Below, piece by piece: positions 29,881-39,077 of a stretch of DNA of 64,000 nucleotides; positions within the stretch are counted from its first letter, which is position 1; each line of letters opens with the position of its first letter. Source of the stretch: Sphingomonas sp. Ag1 (lineage in GTDB: Bacteria; Pseudomonadota; Alphaproteobacteria; Sphingomonadales; Sphingomonadaceae); NCBI RefSeq assembly GCF_000980895.1, contig NZ_LAZX01000093.1, forward strand, positions 170,986 through 234,985. Reading direction: 5' to 3'. Made by a program: the position numbers and the translations under genes. Under the pieces are notes generated by a model. That model was not told the DNA's origin. It ran no database searches and saw nothing but the letters and a program-made list of their open reading frames with translations.

Positions 29881-31451
29881 CCGGTTTCCCGATCCTTTCC
29901 GTGATGCTCGCGATCCCGGCCATTGCCGCGATCGCCTGCTTCTTCCTGTCCGCCCAGAGCGCGCGCTGGCTCGCCCTGGCGGCGACGCTGGCCGATCTCG
30001 CGCTGGGCGTCATCCTGTGGCTCAGCTTCGACATCGGCGGGGCGCAGTGGCAGTTCGTCGAATATGCGCCGGTGTTCGGGCGGTTCGCCTGGGCGCTGGG
30101 CATCGATGGCTATGCGCTGCTGCTGATCATGCTGAGCGTGTTCCTGATGCCGATCTGCATTGGGGCATCGTGGCAGGCGATCGAGAAGCGCGTGCCGGAA
30201 TATATGGCGATGTTCCTGCTGACCGAGGTGCTGATGATCGGCACCTTCGCGGCGCAGGATATCTTCCTGTTCTACATCTTCTTTGAAGCCGGCCTGATCC
30301 CGATGTTCCTGATTATCGGCATCTGGGGCGGGGCGAACCGCATCTACGCGTCGTACAAGTTCTTCCTGTACACGCTGCTCGGCTCGCTGCTGATGTTCAT
30401 CGCCATGCTTTACATGAGCATCACCGCCGACACGACGTCGATCCCGGTGCTGATGAACTATGACTTCCCGCCGGACGTCCAGACGTGGCTGTGGCTCGCC
30501 TTCTTCGCCTCGTTCGCGGTGAAGATGCCGATGTGGCCGGTGCACACCTGGCTGCCCGACGCGCACGTGCAGGCGCCGACCGCGGGGTCGGTGATCCTGG
30601 CGGGCGTGCTGCTGAAGCTGGGCGGTTATGGCTTCCTGCGCTTCAGCCTGCCGATGTTCCCGGAGGCGTCCGCATCGCTGGTGTGGCTGGTGTTCGGCCT
30701 GAGCGCAGTCGCGGTGATTTACACCAGCCTTGTCGCGCTGGTGCAGTCCGACATGAAGAAGCTGATCGCTTATTCGTCGGTCGCGCACATGGCGATCGTG
30801 ACGATCGGCCTGTTCGCGTTCAACGCGCAGGGCATCGAGGGTGCGATGCTGGTGATGCTGGGCCACGGCCTGGTGTCGGGCGCGCTGTTCCTGTGCGTCG
30901 GCGTCATCTACGACCGGCTGCACACCCGCGAGATTTCGCGTTACGGTGGCCTCGCCAACAACATGCCGCGCTACGCGATCCTGTTCCTGTTGTTCACCAT
31001 GGCCTCGATCGGCCTGCCGGGCACCAGCAACTTCCCGGGCGAACTGCTGGCACTGATGGGCACTTATCAAGTGTCAACCACGATCGCGCTGCTGTGCACG
31101 ACCGGCATCATCCTGGGCGCGGCGTATATGCTGTATCTGTACCGTCGCGTCGTGTGGGGTGAGATCAAGTCGGAGGAAGTGCGCGCGATGCCCGACCTGT
31201 CGGCGCGCGAGATGTGGCTGCTGGCACCGATCGCCGCGGTCGTCCTGTGGATGGGCGTGTATCCGGAAAGCTTCATTGCCCCGATGCGTGCCGACACCGA
31301 GCGCCTGCTTGCCCGGATCGATCGTGATCGTCCGGCGGGCGATTCGCTGCCCACCCCGGGCACTGGCGTGGCGCCTGCCGCGCATGGTGCGGGCCATTTG
31401 GCCGCCGGTTCTTCTGCTGCTGTATCTGACGCCCATGGGGAGGCGCATTGA
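29877..31451 (+). CDS. nuoM: NADH-quinone oxidoreductase subunit M
   Basis: Antiporter-like proton-pumping subunit of 524 residues and about 14 helices. Conserved segments include FFEAGLIPMFLIIGIWGG, HTWLPDAHVQAPTAGSVILA and VQSDMKKLIAYSSVAHM, with the key Lys and Glu residues. The C-terminal 45 residues after the last helix are Ala/His/Gly-rich and not part of the usual core. The start is GTG 29877; the stop shares bases with the nuoN start (TGATG). Confidence 0.97.
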   Translation: MTGFPILSVMLAIPAIAAIACFFLSAQSARWLALAATLADLALGVILWLSFDIGGAQWQFVEYAPVFGRFAWALGIDGYALLLIMLSVFLMPICIGASWQAIEKRVPEYMAMFLLTEVLMIGTFAAQDIFLFYIFFEAGLIPMFLIIGIWGGANRIYASYKFFLYTLLGSLLMFIAMLYMSITADTTSIPVLMNYDFPPDVQTWLWLAFFASFAVKMPMWPVHTWLPDAHVQAPTAGSVILAGVLLKLGGYGFLRFSLPMFPEASASLVWLVFGLSAVAVIYTSLVALVQSDMKKLIAYSSVAHMAIVTIGLFAFNAQGIEGAMLVMLGHGLVSGALFLCVGVIYDRLHTREISRYGGLANNMPRYAILFLLFTMASIGLPGTSNFPGELLALMGTYQVSTTIALLCTTGIILGAAYMLYLYRRVVWGEIKSEEVRAMPDLSAREMWLLAPIAAVVLWMGVYPESFIAPMRADTERLLARIDRDRPAGDSLPTPGTGVAPAAHGAGHLAAGSSAAVSDAHGEAH

Positions 31452-32911
31452 TGGACTACGCATCGCAGGTCGCGATGACCCTTCCCGAGATCGTGCTGGC
31501 GCTGGGTGCGCTGGCACTGATGCTGGTGGCTGCGTGGGGCGGCTCCGCGTCGACGCGCGCCGTGTCCTGGACCGCGGTGGCGATCCTTGGCGGCGCGTGC
31601 CTGGCGCTGATCGGCCCGGCCACCAACGGCGGCGCTGCGTTCGACGGCATGTACCGCGCGGATGCCTTTGCCGGTTTCGCCAAGGTGCTGATCTATTTCG
31701 CCGCGGCGGTCGCGATCCTGCTCGCGCCGCGCTTCTTCGAGCGGACGGCGGGTGAGAATCTGCGCCCGGAATATCCGGTGCTGATCCTTCTGTCGGCAAT
31801 CGGCATGGGCGTGATGGTATCGGCGGGCGATCTGCTGACGCTGTACATCGGCCTCGAGCTGCAGAGCCTTGCCGCCTATGTCCTCGCCAGCTTCATGCGG
31901 CAGGACCAACGGTCGGCCGAGGCGGGCCTGAAGTATTTCGTGCTCGGCGCGCTGGCGAGCGGCATCCTCCTCTATGGCATCAGCCTGGTGTACGGCTTCA
32001 CCGGCTCGACCATGTTCGACGAAATCGCCGGGGCCTATGCCGCATCGCCGCTGAGCGGTGACGGACGGTCGATCGGCCTGATGTTCGGCCTGGTTTTCGT
32101 GTTCGCCGGCATCGCCTTCAAGATCAGCGCCGTGCCGTTCCACATGTGGACCCCGGACGTGTACGAAGGCGCACCGACGCCGGTCACTGCCTTCTTCGCC
32201 TCGGCGCCGAAGGTTGCCGCCGTCGGACTCGCCGTTCGTGTCGCGATCGAGGCGATGGGCCCGGCCGAGGACCAGTGGCGCCAGATCGTGATCTTCGCGG
32301 CGCTCGCCTCGATCATCTTCGGTGCGGTTGCCGCGATCGGCCAGAGCAACATCAAGCGACTGCTTGCCTATTCGTCGATCAACAACGTTGGCTTCGCGCT
32401 GATCGGTCTTGCCGCGGGCACGCCCGAGGGCGTCGCCTCCGTGCTGACCTATATGACGATCTACGTCATCATGACGCTGGGCTCGTTCCTGGTCGTGCTG
32501 CAGATGCGCACGCCCGAAGGACAGCCGGTGGAGACGCTGGCGTCGCTGTCGGGCCTGTCGCGCACGCGGCCGTGGCTGGCGGCCGGGCTCGCGATCTTCA
32601 TGTTCAGCCTGGCTGGCATTCCGCCGCTGTTCGGCTTCTGGGCGAAGTTCGCGGTGTTCGATGCGGCGGTGCGCGCCGGGCTGTTCCCGCTGGCCGTCAT
32701 CGGCATCGCGGCGAGCACGATCGGTGCCTATTATTACCTGCGCGTCGTCAAGACGATGTACTTCGACGAGCCGACGGTGCCGTTTGGCGAGGGTGACAAG
32801 CTGGAGGGCGGGATGATCGCTGTCGCGGCAGTGGCCGTGTCGCCGCTCGGCTATTTGGCCATCCCGCTGCTCAGTGCCTGGTCGATCAACGCTGCGCAGG
32901 CGCTGTTCTGA
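31451..32911 (+). CDS. nuoN: NADH-quinone oxidoreductase subunit N
   Basis: Third antiporter-like subunit, about 486 residues and 14 helices. Motifs: LYIGLELQSLAAYVLASF, EAGLKYFVLGALASGILLYG, FKISAVPFHMWTPDVYEGAPTP and NIKRLLAYSSINNVGF, with the expected Glu and Lys of the pump channel. ATG 31451 shares one base with the nuoM stop; TTG 31448 precedes it. It ends the nuo genes; birA follows after 26 bases without a terminator, so read-through is likely. Confidence 0.97.
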   Translation: MDYASQVAMTLPEIVLALGALALMLVAAWGGSASTRAVSWTAVAILGGACLALIGPATNGGAAFDGMYRADAFAGFAKVLIYFAAAVAILLAPRFFERTAGENLRPEYPVLILLSAIGMGVMVSAGDLLTLYIGLELQSLAAYVLASFMRQDQRSAEAGLKYFVLGALASGILLYGISLVYGFTGSTMFDEIAGAYAASPLSGDGRSIGLMFGLVFVFAGIAFKISAVPFHMWTPDVYEGAPTPVTAFFASAPKVAAVGLAVRVAIEAMGPAEDQWRQIVIFAALASIIFGAVAAIGQSNIKRLLAYSSINNVGFALIGLAAGTPEGVASVLTYMTIYVIMTLGSFLVVLQMRTPEGQPVETLASLSGLSRTRPWLAAGLAIFMFSLAGIPPLFGFWAKFAVFDAAVRAGLFPLAVIGIAASTIGAYYYLRVVKTMYFDEPTVPFGEGDKLEGGMIAVAAVAVSPLGYLAIPLLSAWSINAAQALF

Positions 32912-32937
32912 CGGTTCAGCGGCGTGACGGTGTCGCG

Positions 32938-33657
32938 GTGAAGGGCACGGCGGGCGACCGCATCCGCACGGTCGCGGAAACCGGCTCCACCAACGCCGAC
33001 ATGCTGGCCCTCGCCGCGGCCGGCGCCCCGGAAGGGAGCTGGCTGCGTGCCGAGCGGCAGACCGCCGGGCGCGGGCGGCAGGGGAAGGCCTGGAGCTCCC
33101 CGATCGGGAATGTCTATGCCAGCACGCTGGTGCGGGTGCGGGCCGATGACCCGCCCGCCGCGTCGCTGGCGCTGGTGTGCGCGGTCGCGCTGGCGGACAC
33201 GATCGGGACGCTCGGCTGCCCGACCGTCACGATCAAATGGCCCAACGACCTGCTGCTCGATAACGCCAAGCTTGCCGGCATCCTGCTGGAGCGGCACGGC
33301 GATGCGATCGTCGCTGGTTTTGGCGTCAATCTGTCGAGCCATCCGTCGATCGAGGGGCGGCAGACCGCCAGCCTTGCCGGCCGGCTGTGGGTCCACTCCG
33401 CTGCCGAGCTGTTCGAGCATCTGGTGGCAGATTTCGCGACATGGCTGGAGACGTGGCGCCGTGACGGGCTGCCGCCGGTCATCGCGCGGTGGGAGCGGCA
33501 GGCGCATGCGCCGGGTACGCCGCTGATTGCCAACCTGTCCGACGGGACGTCGGTTGCCGGCAAATATGATGGTCTGGCCAGCGACGGCGCGCTACGGCTG
33601 CGCTTGGCGGATGGAACCACGCGTGTCATTCACGCGGCCGACGTGTTCCTGGTGTAG
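32938..33657 (+). CDS. birA: Biotin-[acetyl-CoA-carboxylase] ligase
   Basis: Attaches biotin to the biotin carboxyl carrier protein via biotinyl-AMP. At 239 residues it is the monofunctional form without the N-terminal DNA-binding domain, so it should not repress biotin genes. Visible are [10 protein letters not shown], the [14 protein letters not shown] biotinyl-AMP loop, [17 protein letters not shown] and a C-terminal SH3-like domain ([22 protein letters not shown]). GTG 32938 is the only good start after the nuoN stop. coaX follows in 8 bases; nuo-birA-coaX-rnj order is common in alphaproteobacteria. Confidence 0.93.
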   Translation: MKGTAGDRIRTVAETGSTNADMLALAAAGAPEGSWLRAERQTAGRGRQGKAWSSPIGNVYASTLVRVRADDPPAASLALVCAVALADTIGTLGCPTVTIKWPNDLLLDNAKLAGILLERHGDAIVAGFGVNLSSHPSIEGRQTASLAGRLWVHSAAELFEHLVADFATWLETWRRDGLPPVIARWERQAHAPGTPLIANLSDGTSVAGKYDGLASDGALRLRLADGTTRVIHAADVFLV

Positions 33658-33665
33658 GGGAGGGG

Positions 33666-34469
33666 ATGATGCTGCTCGCGGTTGATGCGGGAAATACCAA
33701 TGTGGTGTTCGCGCTGATCGCCTTGCGGCCAGAGGGCGGCCGTGAGATCCGCGCCCGGTGGCGGATTGCCACCGACCCGCGCCGTACCGCCGACGAATAT
33801 GCCGTCTGGCTGAGCCAGCTGCTGGCGCTGGAAGGCTATCAGCGCAGCGATGTCGACGGGGTGATCATCTCCACGGTGGTGCCGCGCGCGCTGCACAACC
33901 TGGAAGTGCTTTCGAGCAAATATTTCGGCACCGATGCGCTGATCGCCGGACGGCCGCCGGTGGAATGGGGCGTCGCGCTGGACGTTGACGAGCCGCAAAG
34001 CCTGGGTGCGGACCGCGCGGTGAATACGATTGCGGCGCATGCGCTGCACGCGGGTGACCTGATCGTGATCGATTTCGGCACCGCGACGACGCTGGACGTG
34101 TCCGACTTCAACGGCGCCTATAAGGGCGGGATCATCGCGCCGGGAATTAACCTGTCGCTCGACGCATTGGTCAATGCCGCGGCGAAGCTGCCGCGGATCG
34201 CCATCGAGGCGCCCAAGGGCAATGTCGGCGTGATCGGCCGCAACACGGTAGATCAGATGAACATCGGCATCTACTGGGGCTATATCGCCATGATCGAGGG
34301 GCTGGTCAGCCGCATGAAGGCGGAGATCGGCCGGCCCGCCAAGGTGATCGCCACCGGTGGCCTCGCGACACTGTTCGAGCAGCATACCGACGTGTTCGAC
34401 GCGATCGAGCCCGACCTGACGATCCAGGGGCTGGCGATCATGTGGGAGCGCGCCCATATTGCTGCGTGA
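33666..34469 (+). CDS. coaX: Type III pantothenate kinase
   Basis: Phosphorylates pantothenate in the first step of coenzyme A synthesis; type III enzymes need a monovalent cation and are not inhibited by CoA. The 267-residue protein has [15 protein letters not shown] (P-loop-like phosphate-binding segment), [26 protein letters not shown] and [15 protein letters not shown]. Two ATGs (33666, 33669) open the gene after a GGGGAGGGG stretch serving as ribosome site. The next gene follows after a 211-base gap. Confidence 0.96.
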   Translation: MMLLAVDAGNTNVVFALIALRPEGGREIRARWRIATDPRRTADEYAVWLSQLLALEGYQRSDVDGVIISTVVPRALHNLEVLSSKYFGTDALIAGRPPVEWGVALDVDEPQSLGADRAVNTIAAHALHAGDLIVIDFGTATTLDVSDFNGAYKGGIIAPGINLSLDALVNAAAKLPRIAIEAPKGNVGVIGRNTVDQMNIGIYWGYIAMIEGLVSRMKAEIGRPAKVIATGGLATLFEQHTDVFDAIEPDLTIQGLAIMWERAHIAA

Positions 34470-34613
34470 GTTTCTCTGCCGCTGAAGGGCAAGGTTGCCC
34501 GCCGGCTACGATACCGGCGTCGAGACGACGGCCCTATCGGCAGCAGTATTAGGCGCCCGCTGGACAAAGCGGGGGACGGGATTGGGGAAGGCCTCCCCCA
34601 TATTGGAGGTCGC

Positions 34614-34679
34614 GTGAAACGGCGCGCCGGAGCGTGCGCCTACCCGCCGGGCGTTGCTTCGCGGGCAGTGAAGGATTGA
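34614..34679 (+). CDS. Possible 21-residue leader peptide upstream of RNase J
   Basis: A GTG at 34614 preceded by TTGGAGGTCGC, the best ribosome site in the coaX-rnj gap, opens a 21-codon frame (MKRRAGACAYPPGVASRAVKD) whose TGA at 34677-34679 lies one base before the probable rnj initiation codon. A short GC hairpin (34584-34598) precedes it. Translation of this peptide could feed ribosomes to the weak rnj start. The frame is short enough to be chance. The remainder of the gap, 34470-34583, shows nothing I can assign. Confidence 0.3.
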   Translation: MKRRAGACAYPPGVASRAVKD

Positions 34680-34680
34680 G

Positions 34681-36321
34681 ATCATTTCCAAGAAGAACGA
34701 ACTGCTCTTCTGCGCCCTCGGCGGCTCAGGTGAAATCGGGATGAACGTGAACCTGTACGGCCATGATGGCCGGTGGGTGATGGTGGATTGCGGCGTTACC
34801 TTTGCCGACCATCAATATCCGGGGATCGACCTGGTCCTGCCGGACCTGAGCTTCATCGAGGATCAGCTCGACACGCTGGACGGCATCGTCATCACGCACG
34901 GCCATGAGGACCATATCGGCGCGCTGCCGTATCTGGCTGATGACCTGGGCGTGCCGATCTATGCGACGCCGTTCACCGCGGGCCTGATCCGGCACAAGCT
35001 GGAGGAGGAGCGGATCGCCGACCGGGTGAAGATCCGCGTGATCCAGCCAGGCGAGGCGTTCCGCGTCGGACCGTTCGGGTTCGAGTTCGTGCCGATGTCG
35101 CACTCCATCCCAGAGGCCAATGCGCTGGTGATCGAGACGCCCGCGGGCCGGGTGTTCCACACCGGCGACTGGAAGCTGGATGCGGCGCCGGTGATCGGGA
35201 CGCCCGCCTCGCCCGAGCAGCTGACGGCGATCGGCGACCGCGGCATCGACGTCCTCGTGTGCGATTCGACCAATGTCTTCAATGCCGAGGCGTCGGGATC
35301 GGAGGGCACGGTCCAGACCGGCCTGCTGGAGGCGATTTCCGCCGCACGGGGCCGCGTGGTGGTGACGACCTTTGCTTCCAACGCGGCGCGCCTCCACACG
35401 CTGGGGCAGGTTGCCGTCGAGACTGGGCGGGCGCTGTGCGTTGCGGGGCGCTCGCTTGACCGGATCATCAAGGTCGCGCGCGCCTGCGGCTATCTGAAGG
35501 ACTTCCCCGATACCGTGTCGCCCGAGGAGGCGATGCGGATGCCGCGCAACAAGGTGCTGGTGGTGGCGACGGGCGGCCAGGGCGAGGATCGCGCTGCGCT
35601 GGCGCGGATTGCGACGGGCAACCACCCGATCAAGCTGGAGTCGGGTGACACGGTCATCTTCTCGTCCAAGCAGATCCCCGGCAATGAGGTCGCGATCGGC
35701 CGGATCCAGAACACGCTGGCGGGACGCGGCGTGAAGATGGTGACGGAGAAGCAGGCGCATGTTCACGTGTCCGGCCACCCCGGACAGCCCGAGCTGGAGG
35801 CGCTGTACGGCTGGCTGCGGCCGCGCATCCTGGTGCCGGTGCATGGCGAGATGCGCCACCTGATGGAGCATGCGCGGTTCGGCCTGTCGAAGGGGATTCC
35901 CGAGACGTTGGTGCAGAACGATGGCGACCTGGTGCGGCTGGCCCCGGGCGCCCCTGCCAAGATCGGCCATGCGCCGGTCGGGCGACTGGTGCTGGACGGT
36001 GACGTGATCCTGCCGGCGGATGGCGGCACGATCAACGAACGTCGCCGGATCAGCCTGCATGGCCAGATCTCCGTCGCGGTGGCGGTGGGCAAGAACCGGC
36101 GCGTCGCCGGATCGCCGCAGGTCCGCTTGCAGGGCATTCCGGTCGAGGAAGAGCGCGACGCCTTCATCGCCGATGCCGAGGACGCCGCAGCCGAGGCGGT
36201 TTCGGGCGGCGCGCGTGACATGGATCGCCTGCGGGAGGACATTCGCCTCGCGGTTCGGCGCTGTGCCACCCGCTGGACGGGCAAGAAGCCCGTGGTCGAT
36301 GTTCTGCTGCTGGAGGTCTGA
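34681..36321 (+). CDS. rnj: Ribonuclease J with a probable non-canonical start codon
   Basis: Metallo-beta-lactamase/beta-CASP nuclease with endo- and 5'-3' exoribonuclease activity, acting in mRNA decay and rRNA processing. HGHEDHIGALPYL carries the zinc-binding HxHxDH, with the beta-CASP domain and a C-terminal domain after it. The family's conserved N terminus (ELLFCALGGSGEIGMN) is encoded from about 34690, but upstream of it, back to an in-frame TGA at 34669, there is no ATG, GTG or TTG. The candidates are ATC 34681, ATT 34684 or ATT 34675, with AAGGA at 34671-34675. The first ATG (34741) would delete the conserved first beta strand. Confidence 0.9.
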   Translation: MISKKNELLFCALGGSGEIGMNVNLYGHDGRWVMVDCGVTFADHQYPGIDLVLPDLSFIEDQLDTLDGIVITHGHEDHIGALPYLADDLGVPIYATPFTAGLIRHKLEEERIADRVKIRVIQPGEAFRVGPFGFEFVPMSHSIPEANALVIETPAGRVFHTGDWKLDAAPVIGTPASPEQLTAIGDRGIDVLVCDSTNVFNAEASGSEGTVQTGLLEAISAARGRVVVTTFASNAARLHTLGQVAVETGRALCVAGRSLDRIIKVARACGYLKDFPDTVSPEEAMRMPRNKVLVVATGGQGEDRAALARIATGNHPIKLESGDTVIFSSKQIPGNEVAIGRIQNTLAGRGVKMVTEKQAHVHVSGHPGQPELEALYGWLRPRILVPVHGEMRHLMEHARFGLSKGIPETLVQNDGDLVRLAPGAPAKIGHAPVGRLVLDGDVILPADGGTINERRRISLHGQISVAVAVGKNRRVAGSPQVRLQGIPVEEERDAFIADAEDAAAEAVSGGARDMDRLREDIRLAVRRCATRWTGKKPVVDVLLLEV

Positions 36322-36327
36322 CGAGCG

Positions 36328-36615
36328 ATGAACTGGACGTCGGCGCTGGCGATCTACATCCTGTTCTGGGCGTTCTCCGTGTTTCTGGTGCTGCCGTTCG
36401 GGGTGCGCACCAGCGCGGAAGCGGGCGAGGAACATGTGCCCGGCCAGGCAGACAGCGCGCCGCATCAATTTGCCGCCGGGCGCACTGCCCTGCGCGTCAC
36501 GATCGTCGCAACGGTGCTGTTCGCGCTGTTCTTCGCCAATTACCTCTACGGCTGGATCACGCCTGACATGGTCGACATGACCAAATACGGGATCGGGACC
36601 TCGACCGTCGATTGA
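36328..36615 (+). CDS. DUF1467-family membrane protein
   Basis: A 95-residue protein with two membrane helices (residues about 5-25, then 55-78) and LPFGVRTSAEAGEEHVPGQADSAP between them, which is the hallmark of DUF1467. It is found after coaX-rnj in many alphaproteobacteria; function unknown. It starts six bases after the rnj stop and is followed by a terminator, so it likely ends the nuo-birA-coaX-rnj transcript. Confidence 0.9.
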   Translation: MNWTSALAIYILFWAFSVFLVLPFGVRTSAEAGEEHVPGQADSAPHQFAAGRTALRVTIVATVLFALFFANYLYGWITPDMVDMTKYGIGTSTVD

Positions 36616-36620
36616 TACGA

Positions 36621-36658
36621 AAAAGCGCAGGAGCGGCGACCGCCCCTGCGCTCTTTCT
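36621..36658 (+). terminator. Rho-independent terminator after DUF1467 gene
   Basis: A 12-bp stem with one mismatch (36625-36636 with 36640-36651), a 3-nt loop and TCTTTCTT follow the stop by about 10 bases. A run of five A before the stem could let it work also for the convergent gene ending at 36688. Confidence 0.75.
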
Positions 36659-36687
36659 TGTGTGCCGATGCGGCGGGGTGCCGCGGG

Positions 36688-38994
36688 TCAGCGCAGCCGC
36701 TCGATCGCCTGGGCGAGCGCGACGTAGAGCTTGCCCATATCCGACGACAGCAACGTCACGCCAAGCGGCGAGCCGTCGCGCTGCGCCAGGATTGTGCGCA
36801 GCATCGCCTCAAAATCATGAATGTAGCGGTTCACCTGATCGCGGAACGCCTCATCCTCGTCATACAGCGCCGCGATCTCGCGATGCTCGACATCGCCCAG
36901 CAGGCGGACGGCACGACGGGTGAAGACGCCGCGATCGCCCTTCAGATAGGCCGCCCAGGCACTGTCGGCGACATCGGTGGCGAAGTTGCGCGTGATGTCG
37001 ATCGCGGACGAGTTTAGCGAGTCGATCAGCAGCGCGGCGCGTCGGGCGAAGCTTTCCTGCTCGTGCTGCTCACGCTCGGTGCGCGCGGTGTCGATGCGCT
37101 CGTCAACCGCCACGGTCAGCGCGTGGATCGCCTGTAGCTGCTGATCGAGACGCGCCGCGGCCTGGGTGGCGGCACCCACCGCCGCATCGGCGGTGCTGGC
37201 GATCTGCGCAATCTGCTGGTCGAGGCCGGCATCGACGGCGCGGCGGAGCGCGGCAGCACCGGACTTTTCGAGCGCGTCGGCGGCCTCCGGCACGACGCGC
37301 GCCAGCACCTCGCGGGCGTGCTCCGCCGCCTGGGTGGCAGTGTCCCGCACCCGAAGCAGCATTTCGATGAGGCGGGGGGCGGCCTCTTCGGCGAAGCGGT
37401 TGGCGCGGTCCGCGGCCTCGTCGACCATCTGGCCCATGGCGTCCGCCTTCGCGCGGCCGGTCGCCAGCGTTTCAAGCAATGTGCCGGTCAGCGAGTCGAC
37501 GTTGCCGCGCTGTTCGGCGATGACCTGGGCAATCGCCTCGATCGCTTCATGGGTGCTTTCCGCAGCGGTGACGAGCGCGAGGAGTTCCGGCTTGGCGGCG
37601 ACCACGACCGCCTTGGCGGCGACAACGCGGTCGTCGAGCCGATCGACCGCGGCCGGCAGCGTCTCGTCGATCTCGCGCGTGGCAGAATCGAGCGCGAGCA
37701 GCAGCGCTTCGGTGGTTTCAATCGCGCGACCCGCCATGGCGTCGCCAGCGGCCAGCGCCTGGGTCATCGCGTCGGCCGAGCCACCGAGCGCCGAAATCGA
37801 CGCGGCGAGCATCTGCGAGCGTTCGACACCCTGCTGGTGCAGGCGGGCGAGGCGATCCTCGATCCCGCCGAGCGCGCCCTGGAGATCGCCGATCAGCCCG
37901 TCGCTGGCATGGCGCTGCTGATCCAGCCGTTCGGTGATGCGATCGATCACTACCTCGATCACCGCGATCCGCTCAGCGAGCGACTCCGCGCTTTCGCGCG
38001 CCGCGGTGTCAAGCGCGGCCTGGTTGGTGCCGACCATCGCCAGCATCGCGTCGGCCTGCGCCGCGATCCCCTTGCGCGATTCATCGATCGCCTGTGCGGT
38101 GCGATCAAGCAGTGCGTCGACCGCGGCGGACATTTCGCCGGTGACCGCCTCGAGCCTCGCCCCGGCAGTCTCGCTGGTCGCTTCCATCCGGCCGATGTGC
38201 GCGGCGAGCTTCTGCGCCGCGCCGCCAGCGACCGCTTCCGCCTCGCGGCCACGCTCCGCCAGCGCGACGATCTGCGCGTCGAGCGCCGCCGCCTGCTGCC
38301 CGGCGGCCAACCCGGCATTCTCGATGCGGGTGGTCAGCCCCTCAGCCTCGCTCTGCGCCTTGGGCATGGTGGCGAGCAGCACCGACAGGCTGTTCTGCGC
38401 CGTGGTCGCGGCCTCCGCCAGCGAACGGGCGTGGACATCGGCCTGGTCGATCTCCTCCGACAGGCCGCGGCCGATCGAGGACAGCCGCGCCGTCGCGCTG
38501 TCGCCCAGCGCGCTCAGCTGCCTGGCCTGCTCGGCCAGCTTGTCCCGGTTCGCATCGAGCGCGGCGGCGAGCGAGGCGACGGTGCGTTCGAGCGCGGCGG
38601 CCTCCTCACGCATGGCGGCGGCCGTGGCGCCGAACCGCTCGGCCTCCGCACGGCTGGTGCGCAGCGCGACCAGCCAGATGATCCCTGCCAGCGCGGGAAC
38701 GGCCACCAGCGCGGCGCCGAACTGCGCCAGATCCAATGCGGACATGGCGGCCAGGTCACCGCGCGCCAGCCAGACGAGCGCCGCGACCCAGATAAGCGAT
38801 ACCCCGACCAGCGCGACCGGTCCGATGGTCCGCCACGGCGATACCGGCTCCACGCCCTCAGGCAGGTATATAGCTTCCTGGTTTTCCACGGTTACCTGCT
38901 CGGCGATCACGGCTGGAGATTCCTCCATGTTGTGCATTGCTGCGTCGCTGGGTTTGCGCGTGCGCATGTCGATGATCGTCGGGCCCCCGGTCAT
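36688..38994 (-). CDS. Membrane-anchored long coiled-coil protein, function unknown
   Basis: About 768 residues. After a polar N terminus, two adjacent membrane helices (IGPVALVGVSLIWVAALVWL and FGAALVAVPALAGIIWLVAL) are followed by roughly 600 residues of Ala/Glu/Gln/Leu/Arg-rich sequence, predicted by eye to be continuous alpha-helix or coiled coil, with repeated ALD, AAE and IDQ-type heptads. A short ordered C-terminal part has WAAYLKGDRGVFTRRAVRLL and FEAMLRTILAQRDGSPLGVTLLSSDMGKLYVALAQAIERL. I recognise no named family. The start is uncertain: ATG 38994, ATG 38967, or TTG 39042. It diverges from the Hpt-like gene, with about 80 bases between. Confidence 0.8.
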   Translation of the reverse strand: MTGGPTIIDMRTRKPSDAAMHNMEESPAVIAEQVTVENQEAIYLPEGVEPVSPWRTIGPVALVGVSLIWVAALVWLARGDLAAMSALDLAQFGAALVAVPALAGIIWLVALRTSRAEAERFGATAAAMREEAAALERTVASLAAALDANRDKLAEQARQLSALGDSATARLSSIGRGLSEEIDQADVHARSLAEAATTAQNSLSVLLATMPKAQSEAEGLTTRIENAGLAAGQQAAALDAQIVALAERGREAEAVAGGAAQKLAAHIGRMEATSETAGARLEAVTGEMSAAVDALLDRTAQAIDESRKGIAAQADAMLAMVGTNQAALDTAARESAESLAERIAVIEVVIDRITERLDQQRHASDGLIGDLQGALGGIEDRLARLHQQGVERSQMLAASISALGGSADAMTQALAAGDAMAGRAIETTEALLLALDSATREIDETLPAAVDRLDDRVVAAKAVVVAAKPELLALVTAAESTHEAIEAIAQVIAEQRGNVDSLTGTLLETLATGRAKADAMGQMVDEAADRANRFAEEAAPRLIEMLLRVRDTATQAAEHAREVLARVVPEAADALEKSGAAALRRAVDAGLDQQIAQIASTADAAVGAATQAAARLDQQLQAIHALTVAVDERIDTARTEREQHEQESFARRAALLIDSLNSSAIDITRNFATDVADSAWAAYLKGDRGVFTRRAVRLLGDVEHREIAALYDEDEAFRDQVNRYIHDFEAMLRTILAQRDGSPLGVTLLSSDMGKLYVALAQAIERLR

Positions 38995-39077
38995 GTCGCA
39001 GGTGTAACACGAAATCATGTCGCTCAAAGCAAATAGCGGCAACCTGCGATTAAGCGTTGCATGCTAGCGGCATGTGC

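Noticed and set aside
34726..36468. A 580-codon minus-strand frame opposite rnj
   Set aside because: Composition-driven shadow; the plus strand encodes a complete RNase J.
39050..39053. Isolated TTAA near the start of the Hpt-like gene
   Set aside because: The partner half-site seven bases upstream is GCAA, two mismatches from the CtrA consensus.
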